DNA of 64,000 nucleotides from CAVVFX01 sp963747535 (GTDB taxonomy: Bacteria; Acidobacteriota; Terriglobia; Bryobacterales; Bryobacteraceae): positions 1-64,000 of the forward strand of contig CAVVFX010000010.1 in the NCBI GenBank assembly GCA_963747535.1, given 5' to 3'. Below the pieces are notes generated by a model. It was not told the origin of the DNA. It made no database searches and saw only the letters and a list, made by a program, of their open reading frames with translations. This document shows, one piece after another, positions 1 through 7,555 of this stretch. A program made the position numbers and the translations under genes. The number at the start of each line of letters is the position of its first letter. Position 1 is the first letter of the stretch.

Positions 1-2
1 AT

Positions 3-24
3 ATTATGTGGCGCGCCACATAAT
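3..24. repeat. 22-bp perfect palindrome at window edge
   Basis: A perfect palindrome made of two ATTATGTGG-type arms around a CGCG centre. The same TTATGTGG/CCACATAA word occurs several times inside the 88-bp terminal repeat that follows, so this may be part of the RIT element's recombinase-binding array or the edge of a second copy outside the window. Nothing to its left can be seen. Confidence 0.7.
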
Positions 25-25
25 G

Positions 26-113
26 TGCGTTATGTGGTCCCCAAAATTATGTGGCGTCCAGCGGTTAAGTCGATTGGCTTGAACATCACGCATTCAGCGA
101 ACGCCACATAACT
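26..113 (+). repeat. RIT left 88-bp terminal inverted repeat
   Basis: Exact reverse complement of 3343-3430 over all 88 positions. It contains three copies of the word TTATGTGG or its complement (at about 30, 48 and 102), which look like spaced recombinase-binding sites. It ends about 34 bases before a Shine-Dalgarno AAAGGAGG and the GTG start of the first recombinase. Confidence 0.95.
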
Positions 114-160
114 AAAACTCGATACTGATCGGGCATCCCCATTTCAAAGGAGGTCCGACT

Positions 161-1408
161 GTGTTCGAGACTTTATTCGAGTATCCTGCCATCGTCACTC
201 GGCATCGCGAGGGTCCGTTTGCGGAAGCCCGGGAGCGGTACCTGAATCATTGCGTTAGCCAAGGCCTGGCTCGCGCGACTTTACAACGTCACGCTCAAGA
301 GCTCTTAGTCATTGCCGAGCGAATCGACATCAACATCGGTTCGGCTATTAGCCCTTCCGCCATCGTGGCGGCCGCCGATCGTTGGGCTACTGAGCAGCAC
401 CAAAGGCGACGTACACAAGACTTGCAGTGGTCGCGAGAGCTCTTCATTCGAACGGCGACGACATGGCTTCACTTCTTGCGACGTTTGGAAGAGCCCCAAC
501 CCAAGATCCTACCCTTTGCGGACCGTCTTGCCGACTTTGCCGCTTATCGACGAGATGAACGCGGCTTGTCTCCGGTCACCATCCGCAATCAGGGCTGGCA
601 TTTGGAGAAGTTCTTGGGATGGATGGAGGATCAGAGCCGTTCCTTCGTCAATGTTTCTCTTGAAGATGTGGACGCTTTTCTGGCCAGCCATGGAAAGCAG
701 GGTTGGGGGCGCGTGTCAGTGGCCAGCAGCGCCAAAGCCTTGCGCGCGTTCTTTCGATACGCAGGTGTGCGCGGTTGGTGTGCGCCCAGCATCGCCGCCG
801 GCATTGATGGTCCGCGTTTGTTTCGGCACGAAGGACTCCCGGTCGGCCCACCCTGGCCGGACGTGCGGCGATTGATCGCCAGCACTGAAGGCGATTCGGC
901 ACGCGATATCCGCGACCGAGCCATCCTGATGCTCTTGGCGACCTATGGTTTTCGCAGTGGTGAAGTGTCAGGCTTGTGCCTCGAGAATCTGAACTGGGAA
1001 AGCGAGATGATTTCGATCACGCGTACCAAACCCCGGCGAGTTCAGGAATATCCCCTATGCAGAGAGACCGGCGAGGCTATCCTGCGATACCTGCAAAAGG
1101 TGCGTCCTCGTTGCGCGCGCCGGGAGGTTTTCCTCACCCTTAAGGCGCCGTATCGCCGGCTCTCACAAGGCGGTCTATACCATCTGGTCAGCACTCGCCT
1201 GGGTGCGTTGGGAATCCACGTTCCGCGCCGCGGGCCGCACTCGCTCCGGCATGCCTGCGCTGGCCATCTGTTGGGAGAGGGGTTTTCGCTGAAGGAAATA
1301 GGTGATCACCTCGGGCACCGCAGCGCCTATGCAACCCGCATCTACGCCAAGGTGGATTTAGCTGGTTTGCGCGAGGTTGCGGCTTTTGACTTAGGAGGGC
1401 TGCGATGA
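161..1408 (+). CDS. Tyrosine recombinase, RIT first gene
   Basis: A 415-residue site-specific recombinase of the phage-integrase family. It has an N-terminal SAM-like core-binding part (about 1-220) and a C-terminal catalytic domain. The active-site set is visible: Arg265 (in YGFRSGE), His360 and Arg363 (HSLRHA), His386 (LGHRS) and the nucleophile Tyr395 (RIYAK). The GTG start is chosen because AAAGGAGG lies 5-8 bases upstream. The stop overlaps the start of the next recombinase (ATGA type), so the genes are translationally coupled. It presumably mobilises the element together with its two partners. Confidence 0.9.
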   Translation: MFETLFEYPAIVTRHREGPFAEARERYLNHCVSQGLARATLQRHAQELLVIAERIDINIGSAISPSAIVAAADRWATEQHQRRRTQDLQWSRELFIRTATTWLHFLRRLEEPQPKILPFADRLADFAAYRRDERGLSPVTIRNQGWHLEKFLGWMEDQSRSFVNVSLEDVDAFLASHGKQGWGRVSVASSAKALRAFFRYAGVRGWCAPSIAAGIDGPRLFRHEGLPVGPPWPDVRRLIASTEGDSARDIRDRAILMLLATYGFRSGEVSGLCLENLNWESEMISITRTKPRRVQEYPLCRETGEAILRYLQKVRPRCARREVFLTLKAPYRRLSQGGLYHLVSTRLGALGIHVPRRGPHSLRHACAGHLLGEGFSLKEIGDHLGHRSAYATRIYAKVDLAGLREVAAFDLGGLR

Positions 1409-2346
1409 AACTGGCCACTCTAACCACTTTGTACGTTGACTACAAACAGTCCATGGGCATGCGGTTCCACACCGAAGCCCGCACCTTGCGGTCGTTTTGT
1501 CGAACTATGGGCGACATCAGCGTGGCAGAAGTCTCCGCTGATTCTGTGCACGCCTATATCGCGGGGACAGGCCCCATCACGCGCTTCTGGCATCGTAAAC
1601 ACGAAGTGCTCTGCGGCTTCTACCGTTTCGCCATGGCACGGGGATTCGCCGTTATGTCGCCCCTTCCCAAAATCGTTCCCCAACCACCGCAGTTTGTTCC
1701 CTACATCTTCTCGCATGCGGAACTTCAGCGATTGCTCGACGCCTCCGTCTGTTGTCAGAGTTCACGCAGTAAGCTCCAGCCTTACACCTGCCGCATGCTC
1801 GTCTTGCTGCTGTACGGAGCGGGACTGCGCATTAGTGAAGCGCTTTCCCTGACTCTTGCCGATGTGGATCTGCCCGAGGGCATTCTCACCATTCGGGAAA
1901 GTAAATTCTACAAGTCACGGCTGGTGCCTATGGGTTCTGCTCTTACCGGCGCCTTGGGGGACTACGTGGCTCAACGTTCCAAGGATCACCCCACACAGTT
2001 GCGTCTGGAGTCGGCGCTGTTCCTCACCCGCACTGCGACTCCGACGAAACGTAACACCGCAGAGAACATCTTCAGCCGGCTGCGAATCCGCGCCGACGTT
2101 TTGCGCTCCGATGGATGCCGTTATCAGCCGCGCCTGCACGACCTCAGGCACGCCTTCGCAGTGCATCGTCTCATTTCCTGGTATCGCCAGGGAGCAGACG
2201 TGCAACGCCTGCTCCCACAACTAGCGACTTACCTCGGCCACATTCACATCGCGACTACCCAGCGTTACCTCACCATGACTCCTGAATTACTGCAGGAGGC
2301 CAGCCGGCGTTTTGAGCACTACGCCCAGGAGGGACAGCGTGAATAA
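1405..2346 (+). CDS. Tyrosine recombinase, RIT second gene
   Basis: A 313-residue integrase-family recombinase. Catalytic residues can be read in LYGAGLRISEAL (Arg), HDLRHAF (His and Arg), YLGHIHI (His) and TTQRYL (Tyr). It has a loop between the HxxR and GH motifs (RQGADVQRLLPQLAT), as is seen in the second recombinase of Tn554/RIT-type trios. It starts inside the stop of the first recombinase and its end overlaps the GTG start of the third, a single operon of three. It appears intact. Confidence 0.9.
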   Translation: MKLATLTTLYVDYKQSMGMRFHTEARTLRSFCRTMGDISVAEVSADSVHAYIAGTGPITRFWHRKHEVLCGFYRFAMARGFAVMSPLPKIVPQPPQFVPYIFSHAELQRLLDASVCCQSSRSKLQPYTCRMLVLLLYGAGLRISEALSLTLADVDLPEGILTIRESKFYKSRLVPMGSALTGALGDYVAQRSKDHPTQLRLESALFLTRTATPTKRNTAENIFSRLRIRADVLRSDGCRYQPRLHDLRHAFAVHRLISWYRQGADVQRLLPQLATYLGHIHIATTQRYLTMTPELLQEASRRFEHYAQEGQRE

Positions 2347-3336
2347 TCTAACATTGCTGGGACCTTGGGTGCGGAGATTTCTGCTCGAACATCTGGTGGC
2401 CGAGCGCAATCTGGCGCGCAATACACAACGTAGTTACCGCGATACCCTGGTGCTGCTGATTTCCTTTATCTCTGGCAAACTGACCCGAGCCGTCGACCGA
2501 CTGACCGTGGTCGACATATCGACGGATCTGGTGCGTCTTTTTCTGACGGACTTGGAACAGTCGCGGAAGTGTACAATCAGCACTCGCAACCAGAGAGTGG
2601 TTCTGGTGATGCCTCGCTGTTTTGTGCAGTAAAACACAGTCCGGAACACATCGACTGGTGTGGTCAGATCCGTTCTAATCCCATTTAAGAAAACCAACAA
2701 GGCAATCGTCCCCTATTTGGATAAACCGCAGATGGATGCTTGATCGCTTCCCCCTGACCGGCAAACTGCCCAAGGCCGCCGCGATCACGCTTTGCTGCTA
2801 TTTCTCTACAACTCCGGCACTCGTGCCCAGGAAGCCGCACAGTTGCTCGTGAGCGAACTGGACTTGGCTGGTTGTTCCGTGAAAATCCGGGGTAAGGGTG
2901 GAAAAGAGCGGCATTCTCTATTGCTCAGCGCGAACGACAGACGAAATCAAAGAAAAATGACCAGCGACTTCGGTCAGCATGCCTCTAAATCCATCACAAA
3001 AGTGATACGATAAGCATTATTCGCAATCGCCGACGCTTCTCAGGTGAGATGCCTGCTGGCCTCCAGGTCCAAATGATCTCTCTGGCTAAATGTCAGGCCA
3101 GCTTCCACTCCCCCGCAGCACCACAGTCAACAAACCCGCTCCGCGCCGGCGTGGACATCAATACGATTCGCGCCTGGCTCGGGCATGTCTCTCTCGACAC
3201 TACCAACATCTACGCAGAGATGGATCTGGAGATGAAAGCCAAGGCTCTGGCCAAGTGTGAAGTTGTCGAGGCCGATAAACCAGCGCGCCGCTGGCGGGAT
3301 GATCCGGCCCTGATGACGTTTTTGCGCGCGCTTTAG
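2339..3336 (+). pseudogene. Decayed third RIT recombinase
   Basis: Reading from a GTG at 2339 gives a good integrase N-terminus (RRFLLEHLVAERNLARNTQ and following) for about 90 residues. The frame then breaks near 2600 and closes at 2632. Recognisable pieces continue in other frames: LFLYNSGTRAQEAAQLLVSE (with the first catalytic Arg) around 2795-2860, and INTIRAWLGHVSLDTTNIYA with the GH and Tyr residues at 3160-3215, ending at 3336. The HxxR box between them is missing or scrambled. Several independent frame breaks mean a sequencing error alone is unlikely. The RIT copy is therefore probably unable to move by itself. Confidence 0.85.
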
Positions 3337-3342
3337 CCGTGA

Positions 3343-3430
3343 AGTTATGTGGCGTTCGCTGAATGCGTGATGTTCAAGCCAATCGACTTAACCGCTGGAC
3401 GCCACATAATTTTGGGGACCACATAACGCA
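3343..3430 (-). repeat. RIT right 88-bp terminal inverted repeat
   Basis: Exact inverted copy of 26-113. It begins 7 bases after the stop of the decayed third recombinase. Its outer end (CCACATAACGCA) directly touches TACGGTTCTT, the complement of the start of a group II intron domain V. The perfect identity of the two repeats points to a recent insertion or to maintenance by recombination, although the third gene has decayed. Confidence 0.95.
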
Positions 3431-5300
3431 TACGGTTCTTACCTTGGATGTGACGCGTTGCGTCTGGCGTCGAAACGTTCGTCCGGATAAGCATGTACAA
3501 CGTGCGGAATGGGCAGCCAGTGGTCGAAGATGGGACTCAGCTTGCCCCATGTGGGTCGCCGTTGGCTACGATGGCACAGGGTTTTGTACCATAGGCGCGC
3601 CACCTGGTACCGAAATCGGGTCAGCGTTGGCAAGTTCCCAGGCACCGCGTGGTATTGATAGTAACCGCGCAGAACGCTCTGCAGCCATTCGCCGACTTGC
3701 GCGATCGGCGCGTGCATTCTCCGACGCAGTTCCTGCTTGAGTTCTTGCAGTTTCCTCCGTCTTCGTTTGCCGTCCGTAATGCGCTTTATCTCGAATCTGC
3801 CCAGCCTGTTGCTCCCGCAGATATGTTGGAACCCCAGGAAGGTGAACGACTCCGGTTTTCTCTCTTCACGTTCAGCCCGGTTGATCTTGGCAAACCGCCC
3901 GAATCGGATCAGCCGTGTCTTTTCTTCATTCAGCTCCAGTCCATACTCGCGCAGATGCTCCTTCAAATCGCGAAGGTAGCGCTCTGCCTCGTCTTGGCGT
4001 TCGAAGCCAAGGATGGCGTCGTCCGCATAGCGCGCGATGGTAACGTCGCCACGGGCCGCCCTCCTCCACTGATCGGTCCATTGATCGAGAACATAGTGCA
4101 GGTACACGTTGGACAGCAGTGGCGATGCCACTGAGCCTTGCGGCGTCCCTACCTCTGTTTCCGACCAGACACCGTCCTCCATTACTCCTGCTTCCAACCA
4201 TTTACGGAGGATGCGCAGGACTCTGGGGTCGGCCACTCGCTGCTCGACTAACTGGATCAGTTTCTCGTGCGAAATGTTATCGAAGAAACTTCTTAGATCC
4301 AGATCGAGAATCCAGTTCACCTTCTTCCGCTTGATCGCCACGTACAGTGCATCGAGCGCCATATGTTGATTGCGCCCTGGCCGAAAACCGTAAGAAAACC
4401 CTCGAAAGTCCTCTTCATAGATTGCGTTGAGAACCGTGACCATGGCTTGTTGGACAATCTTGTCCTCCAGAGCCGCGATCCCCAATGGCCGTTGCTTGCC
4501 ATTGGCTTTCTTGATCCAGTGTCTCCTGGACGGCTGTGGTCGATAACTTCCGCGGTGCACCTGGCTGTGTAGATCGTTTAGTCTGTCCTCCAGCCCGATG
4601 GCATACTCTTTCCATGTCACCCCGTCTATCCCCGGTGCTGCCTTTCGCTTCAGGGCGTAAAAGCTCTCCCGTAGTAAGTTCAAGGTCATATGGTGGAGCA
4701 GTGCAGTGAACCGTTCTTGCTTATTCTTTCGTGCTCTTTCCCGCACACCCTGTAATCCCTGGGACACCTTTTCCCCGCTCTGGGTCAGGCCAGTGTTAGA
4801 TTCCATGATGTTCTCCTTGGTCACCGGCCTTCCCTCCCCCTCCTCCGCCGGCCATGTCTCCATCGCCTTTGTTCAGTGGTTCGTAGGTACTATGCCGACG
4901 TTCGACTCCTCGCCAGCGTCCATGCCCGGATTGCGCTTTTGGCTTCCCGGGCCGTTCCGATGGCGGATTAGCCCCGGATGCCGACGAGGTCTCTCGGTTC
5001 TCGCGCGTGTAGTTTCTCGACGTGCGTAAGGCTCCCGGACTACGCTGGACCTGCTCCGGACTCGCGTATATCGTCATGCGGCAGTGTTGCCTTCCCGTTG
5101 CAAGCACACGGTCGGCGTCCAGATTGCGTTTTTCGAAGCTCATTTCCTCGCCCGTCGATGCCTCTGTCTACGCTTCACCCGGCACCTCGCGGTACCCGGC
5201 GCAAGACTCGAGGTCAAGATGGTCGCTACTCCTTTCTTGTGGGGCTCTTTCATCCCCGACTACACGCCGGTTTATCCCGACGATTGCGCTTGCTTACGCG
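3431..5300 (-). mobile_element. Group II intron, interrupted at domain V by the RIT element
   Basis: A maturase/reverse-transcriptase gene on the minus strand is preceded by about 450-500 bases of non-coding sequence where domains I-IV of a group II intron are expected. Immediately after the gene's TAA comes GAACCGTATGCG, which matches the first strand of a bacterial domain V. At that point the RIT repeat starts, and no complementary second strand (of the ACGTACGGTTC type) is found at the other end of the RIT element inside the window. The 5' intron boundary is not resolved; I place it near the hairpin repeat at about 5300. The intron is almost certainly splicing-dead. Confidence 0.6.
3439..4806 (-). 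CDS. ltrA: Group II intron reverse transcriptase/maturase
   Basis: A 455-residue intron-encoded protein. Reverse-transcriptase blocks are clear: APGIDGVTW, GKQRPLGI, FSYGFRPGRN, DLDLRSFFDNI, GTPQGSVASPLLSN and the catalytic YADD at about residues 260-263, followed by a maturase X region ending in YPDERFDAR. There is no C-terminal HNH endonuclease domain, so it would use the endonuclease-independent route typical of group IIC and related classes. The start at 4806 is preferred over an upstream ATG at 4863 because AAGGAG lies six bases before it. The stop falls directly against domain V, as usual in compact introns. Confidence 0.9.
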   Translation of the reverse strand: MESNTGLTQSGEKVSQGLQGVRERARKNKQERFTALLHHMTLNLLRESFYALKRKAAPGIDGVTWKEYAIGLEDRLNDLHSQVHRGSYRPQPSRRHWIKKANGKQRPLGIAALEDKIVQQAMVTVLNAIYEEDFRGFSYGFRPGRNQHMALDALYVAIKRKKVNWILDLDLRSFFDNISHEKLIQLVEQRVADPRVLRILRKWLEAGVMEDGVWSETEVGTPQGSVASPLLSNVYLHYVLDQWTDQWRRAARGDVTIARYADDAILGFERQDEAERYLRDLKEHLREYGLELNEEKTRLIRFGRFAKINRAEREERKPESFTFLGFQHICGSNRLGRFEIKRITDGKRRRRKLQELKQELRRRMHAPIAQVGEWLQSVLRGYYQYHAVPGNLPTLTRFRYQVARLWYKTLCHRSQRRPTWGKLSPIFDHWLPIPHVVHAYPDERFDARRNASHPR

Positions 5301-5504
5301 CGCGGCTCAGCAACGACTTCCGAGCCGCGACCGTCAGAAGCTGTGAAAAAATCAAAGGCCGCATGCGAAAGCGCCTGCGCCACCACTGCAGGTCCTGTGT
5401 TGCCAACGGTGGGCAGGCGGTTTCGCCTGCCTCGGCCGCTTGCGGCCGATTTTTTCTCAGCTTCTCAGGGAGTGGTTACGCGAACTTTTGCAACTTGGTA
5501 CTAG
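5301..5504 (+). repeat. Interspersed hairpin repeat, copy 1 (split by an insert)
   Basis: The unit starts with a hairpin, CGCGGCTC ... GAGCCGCG, around AGCAACGACTTCC (5301-5330). It continues as GACCGTCAG, then GGGAGTGGTTACGCGAAC and TTTTGCAACTTGGTA up to about 5500. The same order of blocks is found inverted at 8908-8984 and, diverged, at 22431-22489. Here it is interrupted after TCAG by the insert at 5338-5464. The outer end (CTAGTACCAAGTTGC on the minus strand) resembles the end of the IS630-type element at 63313, so this may be a non-autonomous relative. Confidence 0.75.
5338..5464. mobile_element. MITE-like 127-bp insert with terminal inverted repeats
   Basis: The ends are inverted repeats (AAGCTGTGAAAAAATC and GATTTTTTCTCAGCTT, with a few mismatches). 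They are bracketed by TCAG on both sides, a likely 4-bp target duplication, because the undisturbed repeat elsewhere reads TCAG once. Inside are strong stem-loops, including GCAGGCGGTTTCGCCTGC and GGCCGCTTGCGGCC. On each strand a GC-rich stem is followed by a T-run, so it could also act as a bidirectional terminator. No coding capacity. Confidence 0.65.
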
Positions 5505-5547
5505 TACTACTGGGTCATAAAAAGCCCAGCGAATCAATGACATCCAA

Positions 5548-5952
5548 GTGAGTCAGGAAGCCAGTATTCTATTGAGTGAAATGATTCCGCATTCAGCCAG
5601 TATGCAATCGGTGGAGGAGATCTACGCGCTGCTGCGCGTAGCTGGCATCCGTAAGCATCCGGTCGCGGCCATGTACGAAGGGCATCCGCGATTGTTCTGT
5701 CCTCATTTGTTGGGCAAGAGTAAGCAGGGCCGGCGTCACGCGTTCTGTTATCAGTTTGGAGGAACCAGTGACAGCGGGCTGAAGACGGTTGCGGAGAGAG
5801 TCGGTGGTTGGCGCTGCATTGTGGTGGAGAAACTCAGCGGAGTCGAGTTGCAGTCTGGAATCTGGCACACGGAGCCGCGATCGAATCGGCAAACTTGCGT
5901 TGAGGAGGTGGAGTTCGACGCCGACGTTCAGCGCGGCGAAGATCCACAATAA
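5548..5952 (+). CDS. Passenger hypothetical protein of the IS701-type element
   Basis: A 134-residue protein from a GTG start. Its middle reads like a compact conserved domain: EIYALLRVAGIRKHPVAAMY, LFCPHLLGKSK, AFCYQFGG, GGWRCIVVEKLSGVEL and GIWHTEP. The pattern of basic residues, a PHLLG turn, a CYQFGG strand and a WRC..EKL strand recalls small WYL-like or ligand-sensing domains. I cannot assign a family with certainty. It lies inside the transposon ends and converges on the transposase, so it is passenger cargo rather than a transposition gene. There are no visible partner genes and no recognisable catalytic motif. Confidence 0.6.
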   Translation: MSQEASILLSEMIPHSASMQSVEEIYALLRVAGIRKHPVAAMYEGHPRLFCPHLLGKSKQGRRHAFCYQFGGTSDSGLKTVAERVGGWRCIVVEKLSGVELQSGIWHTEPRSNRQTCVEEVEFDADVQRGEDPQ

Positions 5953-6021
5953 GGACAACGAGGCAATTGCCGCGTCAACCAGTGCGCCAAGTTAATACGA
6001 AGTGTTGTGATCGAGTGGGGA

Positions 6022-7341
6022 TTATGCCGCTCGGGGCGTATTCGGCGATCCGCGCGGGCGGAATTCCGGCGTCGGCTTGGGGGCAACGAATCCAAGATGA
6101 CCGGCGCGGGCAGAGGGGGAAAAACGGTTCCGCTCTGCCACCAGGAACCCATAAGCTGCGATGCACAGTGTGGCGTGATGGTGGAACCCGCGCCAGTTGC
6201 GACCTTCGAAGTGCCCCAGCCCTAACTCTTGTTTCAGTTCCTCATAGTCCCGTTCGATGATCCATCGGTGCTTGGCGATCTTGATCAGAGCTTTGAGCGT
6301 GGTGTTGGCAGGTAATGTCGCCATCCAGTACTTAGTGGGCTCCTTCTCGCTTTGCGGCCACTCGATCAACAGCCATTCTTCAGCGTTGGGCTCTGCTTTC
6401 CAATAATCGCGATGTGCGGGACGGACGCGAAGGACGGCAAAGCGAGATCGTAATGTCCGCTCTGTACCTTCACGCCATGCGATGTTCTTAAAGGCGGTGG
6501 AGGGCAGGCTCAGAGCTAATTGCTTGACAGATGTCGGTTGATGCTCCGGCGAGCGCTGTAACAATCGCGGAGGGCGTCCCATTTTTCCTCGCGGCTTGGC
6601 AGGCAGTGGTTGTTTGCCCGGTTCCCAGACCGTCATAGAACTTTGTACACCCACAACATACGGCAATCCCAGTTCGGTGAGACCGTCACGAAACTCGTTG
6701 CTGTTGCCATAAGCCGCGTCTGCCAGAACCATTCCGCGAGGCACGTCGGCAGCCACTGCGGCGCGGATCTGGTCCATGGCGATATCCGGCTTGGTCTGAA
6801 ACTGAATCTCTTCGGGTACTTCCGTCTTTTCCCGTCGTTCAGCATCCTCGGCCCACTCCTTTGGCAGGTATAGGCGATACGCAATCGGCAGACTCGAACT
6901 CCACGTGGACACCGACAGACTAACCGCCACTCGGCAGTTCTCTTGTTTGCCCAATTGCCCGCAGTACTGATGCGCCACACCGACCGAATGCTTTCCCTTC
7001 TTCGGAAAACCTGTGTCATCCACGATCCACGCCACCACTGGTCCTGGCTTTTGCATGGCTGGCAACACCTGCTTGCACACTTCCTTGAGCAGCGTTGCAT
7101 CACTCCACGGTGCCTTGGCCACCAAATGATGTAGAGACTGGCGCATCGGCTGAACGCTGTCCGGAGCCAAGCGTGCCGCCATCGGCTCGATGCTCTTTCG
7201 ATCTCCCTCCAGCAGCAACCCCTTGCAGTAACTCTTCAGAGGCAGATGCCGGTCTTCGTGCCCCGCGGCGTTCGCCAGGCTATCCATATATGCCGTGAAG
7301 CGCTTCTCCTGCGGGCCTGGCGCGGAGAGTCTTGATCCCAC
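6022..7341 (-). CDS. IS701-family DDE transposase
   Basis: A 439-residue transposase of the DDE superfamily (IS701-like, IS4 clan). It has the acidic motifs WIVDDTGFPKKGKHS (first Asp), VLADAAYGNSNEF (second Asp) and a YREK-like region RWIIERDYEELKQELGL (Glu). The start lies about 25 bases inside the right terminal repeat, as usual for these elements, and the length matches the family. The C-terminal 40 residues are rich in Pro and Arg and may be a diverged tail. It appears intact, so the element may still be active. Confidence 0.88.
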   Translation of the reverse strand: MGSRLSAPGPQEKRFTAYMDSLANAAGHEDRHLPLKSYCKGLLLEGDRKSIEPMAARLAPDSVQPMRQSLHHLVAKAPWSDATLLKEVCKQVLPAMQKPGPVVAWIVDDTGFPKKGKHSVGVAHQYCGQLGKQENCRVAVSLSVSTWSSSLPIAYRLYLPKEWAEDAERREKTEVPEEIQFQTKPDIAMDQIRAAVAADVPRGMVLADAAYGNSNEFRDGLTELGLPYVVGVQSSMTVWEPGKQPLPAKPRGKMGRPPRLLQRSPEHQPTSVKQLALSLPSTAFKNIAWREGTERTLRSRFAVLRVRPAHRDYWKAEPNAEEWLLIEWPQSEKEPTKYWMATLPANTTLKALIKIAKHRWIIERDYEELKQELGLGHFEGRNWRGFHHHATLCIAAYGFLVAERNRFSPSARAGHLGFVAPKPTPEFRPRGSPNTPRAA

Positions 7342-7390
7342 AAAACAATTCTACACCAGAATGTCATTTTTGTGACCCAGTAATACTAGA

Positions 7391-7537
7391 TTCCGATATC
7401 GCCGTTCTTCTGTTGGCGGTCTGGGCGAACCGGCATTGCCGCCGATCCTTACGGGCGTCGCGAATGCGGTATTCTCGGTGACGGGCGAACGGATTCGGAT
7501 GCCGCCCCTGACGAAACAGGGCTTCAGTTTCGCATGA
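7391..7537 (+). pseudogene. 3' remnant of a molybdopterin hydroxylase large subunit
   Basis: Only the last 48 codons remain: VGGLGEPALPPILTGVANAV, then FSVTGERIRMPPL and a stop at 7537. This is the conserved C-terminus of xanthine-dehydrogenase or isoquinoline-1-oxidoreductase beta-type molybdenum subunits (GxGEPxxPPIxPAxANA). The frame is cut at the CTAG duplication of the IS701-type element at 7386-7389. The rest of the gene is not in this window. The next gene follows after 18 bases and may have belonged to the same transcript. Confidence 0.8.
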
Positions 7538-7555
7538 TTACAATAGGCAGAAAAA

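Larger units (their letters stand above)
26..3430 (+). mobile_element. RIT element (recombinase in trio), probably defective
   Basis: Three consecutive tyrosine-recombinase genes in the same direction with overlapping ends lie between perfect 88-bp inverted repeats at 26-113 and 3343-3430. This is the defining architecture of RIT elements. The first two genes look intact and the third has decayed through stops and frameshifts. The outer ends of both repeats read TGCG/CGCA next to TTATGTGG, so the exact element boundary and any target duplication cannot be fixed from one copy. The right end abuts the end of a group II intron reverse-transcriptase gene. Confidence 0.85.
5505..7385 (-). mobile_element. 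IS701-type insertion sequence with passenger gene
   Basis: The terminal inverted repeats TACTACTGGGTCATAAAAA (5505-5523) and TTTTTGTGACCCAGTAATA (7367-7385) match at 17 of 19 positions. Both are flanked by CTAG (5501-5504 and 7386-7389), the kind of 4-bp duplication used by the IS701 group. Between them lie a DDE transposase on the minus strand and, unusually for so small an element, a second gene on the plus strand converging on it. The element interrupts the junction between the hairpin repeat on the left and a molybdenum-hydroxylase remnant on the right. Confidence 0.85.
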
